From Chitinilyticum piscinae (lineage in GTDB: Bacteria; Pseudomonadota; Gammaproteobacteria; Burkholderiales; Chitinibacteraceae): a stretch of 64,000 nucleotides of DNA. Made by a program: the position numbers and the translations under genes. A model generated the notes under the pieces. The model was not told the origin of the DNA. It saw only the letters and a program-made list of their open reading frames with translations, and ran no database searches. Positions 29,333 through 36,560 of the stretch are shown piece after piece (positions within the stretch are counted from its first letter, which is position 1; every line of letters begins with the position of its first letter). The stretch spans positions 248,001 to 312,000 of the forward strand of contig NZ_JADFUA010000004.1 in the NCBI RefSeq assembly GCF_015223195.1, written 5' to 3'.

Positions 29333-29382
29333 GGTGTTCTCCAGTTCGTTAAGTAGTGTCGAGGATGAGTCCTCTGATGCTT

Positions 29383-29409
29383 GGTCGCACGCAGGCCTGG
29401 CTTCTGACA
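29383..29409 (-). promoter_or_regulatory. Candidate ECF promoter of bufA copy 2
   Basis: TGTCAGAAG and CGACC on the minus strand are 13 bases apart, matching the boxes before copy 1. The first box lies outside the duplicated block. It was therefore either present at the insertion site or kept by selection while its surroundings diverged. Confidence 0.5.
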
Positions 29410-29438
29410 CCGTACTGAAGAAAATTGGCGACGACGCG

Positions 29439-29909
29439 CTACAGCCCCAGTTCGCTCAGCCCCGGATGCTCGTCGGGACGACGGCCTTGCGGCCAGTGAA
29501 ACAGGCGCTCGTCCGCACTGATCGGCAAGTCGTTGATGCTGGCAAAGCGCCGCGCCATCAGCCCCTGCGCATCGAATTCCCAGTTTTCATTGCCGTAGGA
29601 ACGAAACCACTGCCCGCTGGCATCGTGCCACTCGTAGGCAAAACGCACTGCGATACGGTTGCCATCGCAGGCCCATAATTCCTTGATCAGGCGGTATTCC
29701 TGTTCGCGCTGCCATTTGCGGCTGAGAAATTCGACAATCTCGGCACGACCGCGCGGGAATTCGTGACGGTTGCGCCAGACGCTGTCCTCGGTATACGCCA
29801 GCGCGACGCGCTGCGGATCGCGTGAGTTCCAGCCGTCTTCGGCCATGCGCACCTTTTGCGCGGCGGTTTCCGGGGTGAATGGCGGCAAGGGGGGACGTGG
29901 GGTGTTCAT
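29439..29909 (-). CDS. DUF1348 / NTF2-like family protein
   Basis: A 156-residue protein of the DUF1348 family with an NTF2-like cone fold. Typical motifs are [34 protein letters not shown] and [13 protein letters not shown]. Members are small soluble enzymes or binding proteins without a defined substrate. AGGAG precedes the ATG. It lies downstream of a GST and a ferredoxin reductase fusion on the same strand, so the three may form an operon for detoxification. Confidence 0.85.
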   Translation of the reverse strand: MNTPRPPLPPFTPETAAQKVRMAEDGWNSRDPQRVALAYTEDSVWRNRHEFPRGRAEIVEFLSRKWQREQEYRLIKELWACDGNRIAVRFAYEWHDASGQWFRSYGNENWEFDAQGLMARRFASINDLPISADERLFHWPQGRRPDEHPGLSELGL

Positions 29910-29946
29910 GCACTACTCCTGATTGAAGATGGAATGCTCAGCGAAC

Positions 29947-30564
29947 TCAAACGGGCTGCGACTCAATCCCCGGCATACCCACATAACCATCCAGCGCCTC
30001 GATGCGCGCCAGCCAGCGGCATACGGCCGGGTAATCCGTGAGCACCACCTGCCCTTCGGGGCTGAGTGCGAGGTAGGGATAGAGCGCGATGTCGGCAATG
30101 CTGATCGCCGCGCCCGCCAGCCAGTCCGCGCGGCTCAGCCGGGTTTCCAGCACCGCCAGCAGCTGCGCGGTGATTGCCTCGGCGTCGGCCTGCGGCACCG
30201 GGCGGCCCCATTTGTGCAGCAGGCGCAGCGCATTGGGCCCGCGCGTGACCTCATTGGCGGCGGTAGCCAGCCAGGCCACCACTTCGGCCAGCGCCGCCGG
30301 TTCGTCGGGCAGCCAGTGGCTATTCGTCCCGCCGTAGCGGCGCGCCAGATAGACCAGAATCGCCTGGCTGTCGCGAATTACCACGTCGCCATCGACCAAC
30401 ACCGGCACCTGCCCCAGCGGGTTCAGCGCGAGGAATTCCGCCGACTTGTGTTCCTTCGCTGCGCCGTTCACCGCGATGCTTTTATAGGACAGGCCCAGCA
30501 GTGACAGCAGCAGGCGCACCTTGTGGCAATTGCCCGATAGTGCAAATTCATACAGTTTGATCAT
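29947..30564 (-). CDS. Glutathione S-transferase
   Basis: A 205-residue cytosolic GST. The N-terminal thioredoxin-like domain opens MIKLYEFALSGNCHKVRLLL, with the cis-Pro motif NPLGQVPVL and the glutathione-contact DSQAILVYLARR. The helical C-terminal domain contains the folding motif ISIADIALYPYLAL. The start at 30564 has GGGAG upstream. It lies 33 bases after the PNPOx-reductase fusion gene and 37 bases before the DUF1348 gene. Confidence 0.92.
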   Translation of the reverse strand: MIKLYEFALSGNCHKVRLLLSLLGLSYKSIAVNGAAKEHKSAEFLALNPLGQVPVLVDGDVVIRDSQAILVYLARRYGGTNSHWLPDEPAALAEVVAWLATAANEVTRGPNALRLLHKWGRPVPQADAEAITAQLLAVLETRLSRADWLAGAAISIADIALYPYLALSPEGQVVLTDYPAVCRWLARIEALDGYVGMPGIESQPV

Positions 30565-30597
30565 CGTTGTTCTCCCGGCCCGGCGGGCCATTTCCGT

Positions 30598-32220
30598 TTA
30601 CAGATCCAGCTCCAGCCGCGGTGAGCGGGCGCGCGACACACAGATGCACATCAGCCCGGCGCGTTCGCGTTCGTTGCGGTTCAGCGCGTTGTCGCGATGC
30701 TCGACCTCGCCGGCCAGCACCTTCACCGCGCAGGTGCCGCAATTGCCCACGCCGCAATCGGACAGGGTATCGACGCCGGCCGCCTGCACCGCCGCCAGCA
30801 CGCTTTGCTCGGCGGCGACCGGAATGATGCGCTGCGAACGGTGCAGCACCACTTCGAATGCCGTGTTTTCGCCACCGGCCGGTGCGGCAAAGCGCTCGGA
30901 GTGGATGCGTTCGGCATCGATGCCAATGTGATCGGCAGTATCGCGTACCGCGTCAATCAAGCCATTGGGTCCGCACACATACACACCCGGTGTATCCTGC
31001 CTGGCGGCCAGCAGCTCGGCCAGATCCAGCCTTTGCCCTTCTTCGCTGAAATAGCAGTGCAGCTGCTCGCCCAGCTCGCGGCGCAGGCGGTCGCCGTAGG
31101 CCATTTCGCGGCGGTTGCGTGCGGCGTAATGCAATTCAAAGTTCTGGCCACGCGCCTTCAGCGTCTGCGCCATCGCCTTCAGCGGCGTGATGCCGATGCC
31201 GCCGGCGATCAGCAGCACCGGCGCCCTGCCCGCCCCACTGTGTGCTTCACGATCTGCGTCACTGTCTGCCAGGGCGAAATCGTTCTGCGGCAGTGCGCAG
31301 TTCAATGTCATCCCCAACCGATAGTGCTCGTGCACAAAGCGCGAGCCGCCCTCGCCGTCGTCATGGCGCAGCACGGCAATTTCATAGATGTCGCGCCGTG
31401 CCGGGTTGGACGCAATCGAATAATGCCGCAGCGCCGGCTGGCCATCGGCCAGCCGCACCGGCACTTTCAGATGCGCGCCGGCACTCACCGCCGGCAGATC
31501 CAGCCCGTCGGGGTGGCGCAATTCGATGGCGCGCACGCGCGGGGTGAGCTGGCGGATGCCGCTGATCACCAGCGCCAGTTCGCCCTCGCCCAGCGCGTCC
31601 GGCGTGGCAGGCATGGCCACCGGCGCGGCGGAGCGTGCGCGCAAGTCAGCCAGCTCGGCCTGCAGCGGCGCCATCAGTTGCTCGATGTCGGTGTCGGTGT
31701 AGCGCGGCGTAATGTGCTGCGGGCAGTTCCAGTCCCAGGCCTCGACGGTGATCACCATCGCCCGCTCGATGCGCGCGCGGTAGGCCGGGCTTTCCAGTGC
31801 CGCAATCAGTGCCGGATCATCAATCTCGTGCACGATGCGCACCCGCCCCCAGATTTTCAGCCGGCGGCGGTTGGGGTAATCCATCAGGATGATGGAAATC
31901 TTGTCATTGGCATTCAGATTGCCGACCGACAGGTACTGCACATTGCCGCGAAAATCGGCAAAGCCCAGCGTGTGCTCGTCCAGCACCTTCAGAAACCCGG
32001 CCGGCCCGCCGCGATGCTGCACATAGGGCCAGCCATTTTCATTCACCGTCGCCATGTAAAAGCTGTCGCGCGCGGCGATGAACTCGGCCTCGCGCGGCGT
32101 GATTTCGCTGCGGCTGTCTTCGGCCAACTCAAAGCCCTGATTGCTCTCGCGGCTGTGGTATCGCGACTGCGCAGCCTTGACGCTGTCGGTAAAGGTAATG
32201 GCGGCAAAGGCGCGCGGCAT
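30598..32220 (-). CDS. PNPOx-like domain fused to ferredoxin reductase and 2Fe-2S domain
   Basis: A 540-residue three-part flavoprotein. Residues about 40-165 form a pyridoxamine-phosphate-oxidase-like split barrel (ARDSFYMATVNENGWPYVQHRGG). Residues about 215-440 form a ferredoxin-NADP reductase module, with FAD motif LRHYSIASNP and NAD motif LIAGGIGITPLKAM. Residues about 455-540 form a plant-type 2Fe-2S domain (DCGVGNCGTC plus a later Cys in LMCICVS). Such fusions move electrons from NADPH to an unknown acceptor and are linked to redox stress. CAGGAG precedes the ATG at 32220. A dyad at 32326-32350 lies in its divergent promoter region. Confidence 0.9.
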   Translation of the reverse strand: MPRAFAAITFTDSVKAAQSRYHSRESNQGFELAEDSRSEITPREAEFIAARDSFYMATVNENGWPYVQHRGGPAGFLKVLDEHTLGFADFRGNVQYLSVGNLNANDKISIILMDYPNRRRLKIWGRVRIVHEIDDPALIAALESPAYRARIERAMVITVEAWDWNCPQHITPRYTDTDIEQLMAPLQAELADLRARSAAPVAMPATPDALGEGELALVISGIRQLTPRVRAIELRHPDGLDLPAVSAGAHLKVPVRLADGQPALRHYSIASNPARRDIYEIAVLRHDDGEGGSRFVHEHYRLGMTLNCALPQNDFALADSDADREAHSGAGRAPVLLIAGGIGITPLKAMAQTLKARGQNFELHYAARNRREMAYGDRLRRELGEQLHCYFSEEGQRLDLAELLAARQDTPGVYVCGPNGLIDAVRDTADHIGIDAERIHSERFAAPAGGENTAFEVVLHRSQRIIPVAAEQSVLAAVQAAGVDTLSDCGVGNCGTCAVKVLAGEVEHRDNALNRNERERAGLMCICVSRARSPRLELDL

Positions 32221-32325
32221 GGCATGTCTCCTGCAAATCCGGTACCGCAACAGGCAGCACCAGCATTGAACTGCCGCCAGTGTGCACCCGGCAGCGAACA
32301 AACAGAATCGCCATGCTGGTCAATT

Positions 32326-32350
32326 GATTGTTGCGCGCTTCGAAACAATC
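32326..32350. promoter_or_regulatory. LysR-type T-N11-A dyad between divergent units
   Basis: GATTGTT, 11 bases, AACAATC: perfect 7-base arms with the T-N11-A geometry of LysR-family operators. It sits between the reductase fusion (minus) and arsI (plus), and a LysR gene lies about 5.5 kb away at 37819. The remaining bases of 32221-32497 show no gene. Confidence 0.5.
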
Positions 32351-32497
32351 ACGTCGCCCTTAGCCACACAGTGTGCGACTAACGGGGAAAGTCGGTAGTG
32401 GGCAAGCAAAAAACTTGCGACCTTTTTGTTCCCCCATCGTCTTTACAGATGCAATGCCGCTACCGGCATGCCATTCTCGACTTAACAGGGGTACACC

Positions 32498-33004
32498 ATG
32501 AAGCGCTTTCACGTTCACATCGCGGTCACCGATCTGACCCGCAGCATCGATTTCTACAGCAAACTGTTTGGCGAATCGCCGGTCAAAGTGCAGCCAGATT
32601 ACGCCAAGTGGATGCTCGATGATCCGCGTGTCAATTTCGCCATCTCGGCACGCGGCCATGCCGCGGGCGTCAATCACTTCGGCATGCAAGCCGATACGGC
32701 AGCCGAGCTGGCTGAATTGCAGGGGTTTGCGGATGCGGCATCCAGCAATACCGCCTTGCAGCAGGGCGAGACCACTTGTTGCTACGCCCGCAGCGAGAAA
32801 CACTGGGTCCTCGATCCGCAAGGGCTGGCATGGGAACATTTTCTGACCCTGTCCGACACCCCGACCTTTGGCTCTGACAGCGCCAATGCGGATGGCTCCT
32901 GCTGCAGCACGCTGATCGACCCAAGCTGTGCGGCAGTGCCGTCGGCATGCTGTGTTCCATTATCTAGCGCTAACACCGCGCAAACCTGCTGCCAACAGGA
33001 ATAA
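32498..33004 (+). CDS. arsI: ArsI/CadI-family glyoxalase-fold metal-resistance protein
   Basis: A 168-residue vicinal-oxygen-chelate protein. The opening MKRFHVHIAVTDLTRSIDFYSKLFG, the cysteine pair in TTCCYARSEKHWVLDPQG and the WEHF ending of the fold match ArsI C-As lyase, which cleaves trivalent organoarsenicals, or the related CadI. A cysteine-rich tail follows (CC at 129-130 and further pairs to TCCQQE), as is usual for the family and likely to bind metal. It is followed six bases later by the SigZ-like sigma gene. No arsR or arsenite pump is in the window, so the true ligand is open. Confidence 0.85.
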   Translation: MKRFHVHIAVTDLTRSIDFYSKLFGESPVKVQPDYAKWMLDDPRVNFAISARGHAAGVNHFGMQADTAAELAELQGFADAASSNTALQQGETTCCYARSEKHWVLDPQGLAWEHFLTLSDTPTFGSDSANADGSCCSTLIDPSCAAVPSACCVPLSSANTAQTCCQQE

Positions 33005-33009
33005 CAAAT

Positions 33010-33576
33010 ATGCAATGCCCCGATTCAGACCTGGACCTTGCTTCCATCCGCTTGCGTCAGAGCCTGCGCAGTTATTTACGCAAGCGCCTTCCCGATGAGG
33101 CCTCGGCCGAAGATCTGCTGCAGGATCTGCTGGTCAAGGCGCTGGAGGCGCAGCAATCGGGGCAGAAAATCGGCAATCTGCTTGGCTGGTTGTACGCCGC
33201 TGCGCGCACGACAGTTAGCGACTACTACCGTGCGCGCGGCACCCCGATGCAGGAGCTCGACGACGAGATGGCACACCCCGATGTGGACGACATCAGCCTG
33301 CATGCAGAGCTGTCGCAATGTCTGCTGGCCTTTGTCGGCCAGCTGCCGCCGCTTTATCGCGACACGTTGCTGGCCACCGACATTCGCGGAGCAACGATGC
33401 GCAGCCTCGCCGAGCAAGAGCAGGTGTCAGTCTCGGCGATCAAGAGTCGCGCCAGCCGCGCACGTATCCTGCTCAAGGCGAAGCTGCTGGCTTGCTGCCG
33501 CGTGGAAATGTCTGCCGGCCTGGTTAGCGACTACATCCCTCTAACACCAGGCTGCGGTAGCGGCCCATGCCGCTAG
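33010..33576 (+). CDS. SigZ-like ECF RNA polymerase sigma factor
   Basis: A 188-residue sigma factor with region 2 (ASAEDLLQDLLVKALEAQ) and region 4 (LPPLYRDTLLATDIRG, then VSVSAIKSRASRARILLKAKL). The end carries cysteines (LLACCRVEM and PGCGSGPC) that resemble the Cys-rich tail of SigZ-type factors, which could sense metal or redox state directly. No anti-sigma gene follows. AGGA lies eight bases before the ATG. Co-transcription with arsI suggests a metal response. Confidence 0.85.
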   Translation: MQCPDSDLDLASIRLRQSLRSYLRKRLPDEASAEDLLQDLLVKALEAQQSGQKIGNLLGWLYAAARTTVSDYYRARGTPMQELDDEMAHPDVDDISLHAELSQCLLAFVGQLPPLYRDTLLATDIRGATMRSLAEQEQVSVSAIKSRASRARILLKAKLLACCRVEMSAGLVSDYIPLTPGCGSGPCR

Positions 33577-33603
33577 GCTGGGTGCAGTTTTCCCCAGTTC
33601 CCA

Positions 33604-33656
33604 TAGGTATATCGCCAGAGCCCTTTGATTGAAAGCCCAAAGAGCACATACCTATT
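33604..33656. terminator. Hairpin between convergent genes
   Basis: ATAGGTAT at 33604 pairs with ATACCTAT ending at 33656 (8 bp perfect), with an inner CTTTG / CAAAG stem. It lies between the sigma gene and the next gene on the opposite strand. There is no T run, so function as a two-way terminator is only likely. Confidence 0.35.
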
Positions 33657-33672
33657 GCCATTAGCGAAGTTG

Positions 33673-34731
33673 CTATGCAGTCTTATCCCGCAGAGCCTCG
33701 GCGCGGTAGCCGCGCGGCATATGACCCAGCAAGCCGGTTTGCGTGTCGAGTAGCTGGCGGTTCTTGCGCCCCAGTTCGCCCTCGCCCAGCACCGGCGCAC
33801 GACTGGCGTCGACCTCGTAGTTACTGGCGCGAAACACACGCTCAAAGCGGGCATCGGCCATGTCGCGCGCATACGGTCGGGTTTGCAGCGACAGCGCGGC
33901 AATGGCCTGCACCGCGTTGTTGCGGCTGAAGCGCGCAAAGCCCTGAAATCTAAAATGCTCGTCCACATGCCGGTCGCTGTGCGCGACCAATGCATCCATC
34001 AGCGCATACGGCAGCTCGTGCAGGCGCCCTTCTGGCAGCAGCAGGGTCAGTGCCAGCCCGTCGTATTCGGCAAAGTCCCCTTCCTGCTTGCGTGCTAGCG
34101 GCGGCTCGCCCAGGCGCAGGTCAATCAGCCACTGGCCATTGGCACGCAACTCGGCCTGCACCAGTTCAATCGGGCGCTGGGCAAAACGCAGGGCGGCGAG
34201 CTGGCCGCGCAGCGCATCAACCGGATCGCTCACGGCAGCTGGCTGTACGTGCAGACGCTCGCGCTGGCGCGCCAGCAGCGGCAGATCGTGATGATGGCTG
34301 AACACGGCGCTGGTCTTGCCATCGGCCGCGCGCAGCGTCAGCAACTCGCGCACTTCGTGCTCGCGTGCCTTCTTGATCGCCAGATACAGTGTCTGGATGA
34401 TTTCGGAAGTCGGCGTGTCGGCGTCGATCCGCCACTTGCGGCCATACACCAGCTTGCGCGCGCGCAGCGCGTTGCTGCGGTCGTAGTTTTCGCGGCCGAT
34501 CAGCCCGGCCTGCACATACATGCCGCCGTGATCTTCGCCGGCAAACAGCAGCGTATGCGCATCAAATTCGACCTGCCCGGCCAGCTGGCTGATGCTGGCC
34601 AGCATGTGCCGGTAGCGCAGGTAGTGTTGTGGAATGCACTGCTCGCCATTGTCCAGTTCGACGACGGGCGCGTGTGGCATGCTGGTTTCGCCGGGGCTGA
34701 GGAAACGGGCAGGAAGGGCATGGATGCTCAT
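33673..34731 (-). CDS. Conserved hypothetical protein, unknown family
   Basis: A protein of about 352 residues that I do not recognise. No signal peptide or membrane segment is visible. Notable stretches are ELDNGEQCIPQHYLRYRHML, LLFAGEDHGGMYVQAGLIGR, LTLRAADGKTSAVFSHHHDL and SDRHVDEHFRFQGFARFSRN, rich in His and Asp. The start is uncertain: ATG 34731 (MSIHALPARFL) lacks a good ribosome site, and ATG 34680 (MPHAPVVELDNG) is an alternative. It converges with the SigZ-like gene. The unbroken long frame and codon bias support it as a real gene. Confidence 0.65.
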   Translation of the reverse strand: MSIHALPARFLSPGETSMPHAPVVELDNGEQCIPQHYLRYRHMLASISQLAGQVEFDAHTLLFAGEDHGGMYVQAGLIGRENYDRSNALRARKLVYGRKWRIDADTPTSEIIQTLYLAIKKAREHEVRELLTLRAADGKTSAVFSHHHDLPLLARQRERLHVQPAAVSDPVDALRGQLAALRFAQRPIELVQAELRANGQWLIDLRLGEPPLARKQEGDFAEYDGLALTLLLPEGRLHELPYALMDALVAHSDRHVDEHFRFQGFARFSRNNAVQAIAALSLQTRPYARDMADARFERVFRASNYEVDASRAPVLGEGELGRKNRQLLDTQTGLLGHMPRGYRAEALRDKTA

Positions 34732-34851
34732 GGCTGCTAATCGGTGAATGGAATACGGGCATTCTGCCAACCACCGAACAAAGGAAGAATGCCCGCCAAA
34801 TGAAATTTATTATTCCGATCATCGCAATTAAATGGCCGCCGCACTGGCGCG

Positions 34852-35339
34852 CTAGCCATGGCGCAGATAGGTCCAGATTTCGTCCCAATCGTCGTTCCGG
34901 ATCACGCCTTCGCGCCGCAGCAGGATCTCGCCCTCCTTGCCGATCACCAGCACGCTGGAATCATGGCGCATTTCGCCAAAGCCATCCCGGTGGGCCGGAT
35001 CCAGCCGCCACAGCAAGGGAAATTGCTCGGCGGCTGGCGTGGTGGCAGCCACCAGACGTGCATAGTCGCGCAAGACCTCGGCCTGCTTGTCCAGCCCCAC
35101 ACCGATCACTGCAAACTGGCTGTTGCGATTGGCCTTGTAGAACTCGCGCAGCAGCTTGAAGTTGTACACGCAGCTGCCGCAGCCGGCGCGAAAGAACACC
35201 AGCAGCACGGTCTGGTGGCGGTATTGCTGCAGCTCGATGCGCCGGCCATCAAGCACATCGCGCCCGGCAAGTGCCGGGCGGCCCAGGCTGGTGCATGCAG
35301 CAAACCGGCCAGCATCAGGATGATCAGGGCGCGCATCAT
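34852..35339 (-). pseudogene. Thioredoxin-fold redoxin (TlpA-like), frameshifted after the signal peptide
   Basis: The start ATG at 35339 overlaps the doxX stop (ATGA) and begins the signal peptide MMRALIILMLAGLLHAPAWA. The rest of the protein lies in another frame: LAGRDVLDGRRIELQQYRHQ, then the redox site FFRAGCGSCVYNFKLLREF and a thioredoxin-like body to 34852. The span is 488 bases, one short of a full frame. Inserting one C near 35275 (CGGCAC to CGGCCAC) would restore AARPLAGRDVL. The intact CGSC site would act as a periplasmic dithiol oxidoreductase. Real mutation and sequencing error cannot be told apart here. Confidence 0.75.
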
Positions 35340-35800
35340 GCCTGCGCCCTCTTGACGGACAAGCGTAGCAGCCAGCCATCCAGCCGCGCCCGCGAGTGCG
35401 GCAAGGCCAGCACCAGCAAGAGCAGAAGCGCCCATTCCAGATGATCCTGCAGCGCGGCGGGGCTGTCCTGCAGCGCATGGTAATACGCCAGCACGGCGAC
35501 ACTGTTCAGTGCGAGCAAGCCCAGCGTTGACCAGCGCGTCAGCACCCCCAAGAGCAGCAGCACCGGCAGCACCAGCTCGCCGGCGGTGCCCAGCAACGCG
35601 GCCCAGTAAGGCGACAGCAATGGCACGCGATACTCGTCACTGAACAGCGCGAGCGTGATCTCCCAATCGGCAATCTTGGTCAGCCCGGAGAGGAAGAACA
35701 CGCGGGCCAGATACAGGCGCGCCAGCAGATCGGCCAGCGGCAAGAGATAGCCAGCAAAACCGGCACGCGCCAGACGCGGGTAGTGATTCAGAAAAAACAT
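35336..35800 (-). CDS. DoxX family membrane protein (second copy in the window)
   Basis: A 154-residue protein with four predicted membrane helices and the DoxX core LLARLYLARVFFLSGLTKIADW, close to the paralogue at 22121 (ARLYVAKVFFLSGLTKLRDW). Later segments GTAGELVLPVLLLLGVL also match. The start at 35800 has CCGGAG upstream. It follows the third bufA-like gene across a terminator-like hairpin and is coupled to the redoxin gene by an ATGA overlap. The set suggests a membrane relay linking a metal peptide with thiol redox chemistry. Confidence 0.88.
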   Translation of the reverse strand: MFFLNHYPRLARAGFAGYLLPLADLLARLYLARVFFLSGLTKIADWEITLALFSDEYRVPLLSPYWAALLGTAGELVLPVLLLLGVLTRWSTLGLLALNSVAVLAYYHALQDSPAALQDHLEWALLLLLVLALPHSRARLDGWLLRLSVKRAQA

Positions 35801-35845
35801 GACAGGCTCCGGTAGAAGATGCCGGACAAGAGCCGGCATTCAGCT

Positions 35846-35880
35846 AAAAAAAGCCCCCGCAGGGCTGAACGTGCAGGGGC
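35846..35880 (-). terminator. Rho-independent terminator after the third bufA-like gene
   Basis: On the minus strand GCCCCTGCA pairs with TGCGGGGGC (one G-T), with a 10-base loop followed by seven T residues. Partial termination here would make the small peptide gene more abundant than the downstream doxX and redoxin genes. Confidence 0.75.
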
Positions 35881-35927
35881 AAATCAACTTAACGAGGAGG
35901 AGAAAAAGTACAACTAAGCTGAAACGC

Positions 35928-36176
35928 TTAACGCGGGGTCAGCGACCCCTTGAGCTGAAGGCAGCTGCCCTTGGCAACCAGCTTCCACTCCTTGCCATCA
36001 AAATCGGTTTTGGCCATGCCCGCACAGGAATGCCCGTTGGCCGCGCAGTCATTGCTGCCCGCCTTGGCCACGCCGTAGCATTTTTCCTTGCTGGCATCAG
36101 CGGCCAGCGCGGGGTTGGCGGCCAGTGCCAGCACGGCGGTCATGGCGCTGGCCAGAATCAGTTGCTTGCCATCCAT
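35928..36176 (-). CDS. bufA: Bufferin-like precursor (DUF2282), third gene
   Basis: An 82-residue protein with a signal peptide ([20 protein letters not shown]). The mature part has the same four-cysteine frame as the other two copies: [19 protein letters not shown] and KGSCLQLKG. Identity with them is only partial, so this is an older paralogue rather than part of the recent duplication. It has no MNIO enzyme beside it. Instead it follows glutaredoxin by 15 bases and precedes doxX and redoxin genes. It may be modified in trans by either BufB, or work unmodified. AAGGAG precedes the ATG. Confidence 0.88.
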   Translation of the reverse strand: MDGKQLILASAMTAVLALAANPALAADASKEKCYGVAKAGSNDCAANGHSCAGMAKTDFDGKEWKLVAKGSCLQLKGSLTPR

Positions 36177-36191
36177 CTTTGGCTCCTTGGT

Positions 36192-36470
36192 TCAGGGTGT
36201 GGTTTGCGCCGGGGCGGCGTTAGCCAGCCACTGCGACAGTTCGCCGGACAGATCCAGCGCCAGCAGATCGGTAAATCCGCCCACATGCCGTTCGCCGATG
36301 AAAATCTGCGGCACCGAGCGGCGACCGCTGCGTTCGACCATGTTGGCAAACTCGGCCTGATCGCTGTCGACCAGGATCTTGCTGACGCTGAGCCCTTTGC
36401 GGGCCAGCAGGTTTTCGGCCTGCACGCAGTAGGGGCAGGTACGGGTGCTGTAGAGGGTAATCGTCGGCAT
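36192..36470 (-). CDS. grxC: Glutaredoxin (dithiol, CPYC)
   Basis: A 92-residue monothiol/dithiol oxidoreductase with active site TCPYCVQAENLL, cis-Pro motif SVPQIFIGERHVGGFTDLLAL and normal length for GrxC. It reduces disulphides and glutathione adducts in the cytosol using glutathione. It is the first gene of grx-bufA-doxX-redoxin. An inverted repeat of 18-base arms lies 26 bases upstream. Confidence 0.94.
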   Translation of the reverse strand: MPTITLYSTRTCPYCVQAENLLARKGLSVSKILVDSDQAEFANMVERSGRRSVPQIFIGERHVGGFTDLLALDLSGELSQWLANAAPAQTTP

Positions 36471-36495
36471 GGCGGTTTCCTTTTGCGCTCAGCCT

Positions 36496-36544
36496 GGGTA
36501 TATCAGCACAGCCATTTATTCAATTAGGCTGTAAAGATATACCC
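36496..36544. promoter_or_regulatory. Large imperfect inverted repeat upstream of glutaredoxin
   Basis: Arms GGGTATATCAGCACAGCC (36496-36513) and GGCTGTAAAGATATACCC (36527-36544) match at 15 of 18 positions around a 13-base AT-rich centre. It lies between the YHS gene stop and the glutaredoxin start on the same strand, and could be an operator or the terminator of the YHS gene. There is no T run, so an operator is favoured. Confidence 0.45.
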
Positions 36545-36560
36545 ATGCCTGAAATTTGAA

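Larger units (their letters stand above)
28195..29387. repeat. Segmental duplication, copy 2 (bufA-bufB)
   Basis: The partner of 23367-24559, in the same orientation and with the same length of 1193 bases. Its left end lies inside the short plus-strand reading that begins at 28109. Its right end stops in the bufA promoter, exactly after the -10-like CGACC box. Confidence 0.93.

Noticed and set aside
23367-29387. Composite transposon explanation for the duplicated bufA-bufB blocks
   Set aside because: The blocks are direct repeats, but no transposase, terminal inverted repeat or target-site duplication was found at the edges.
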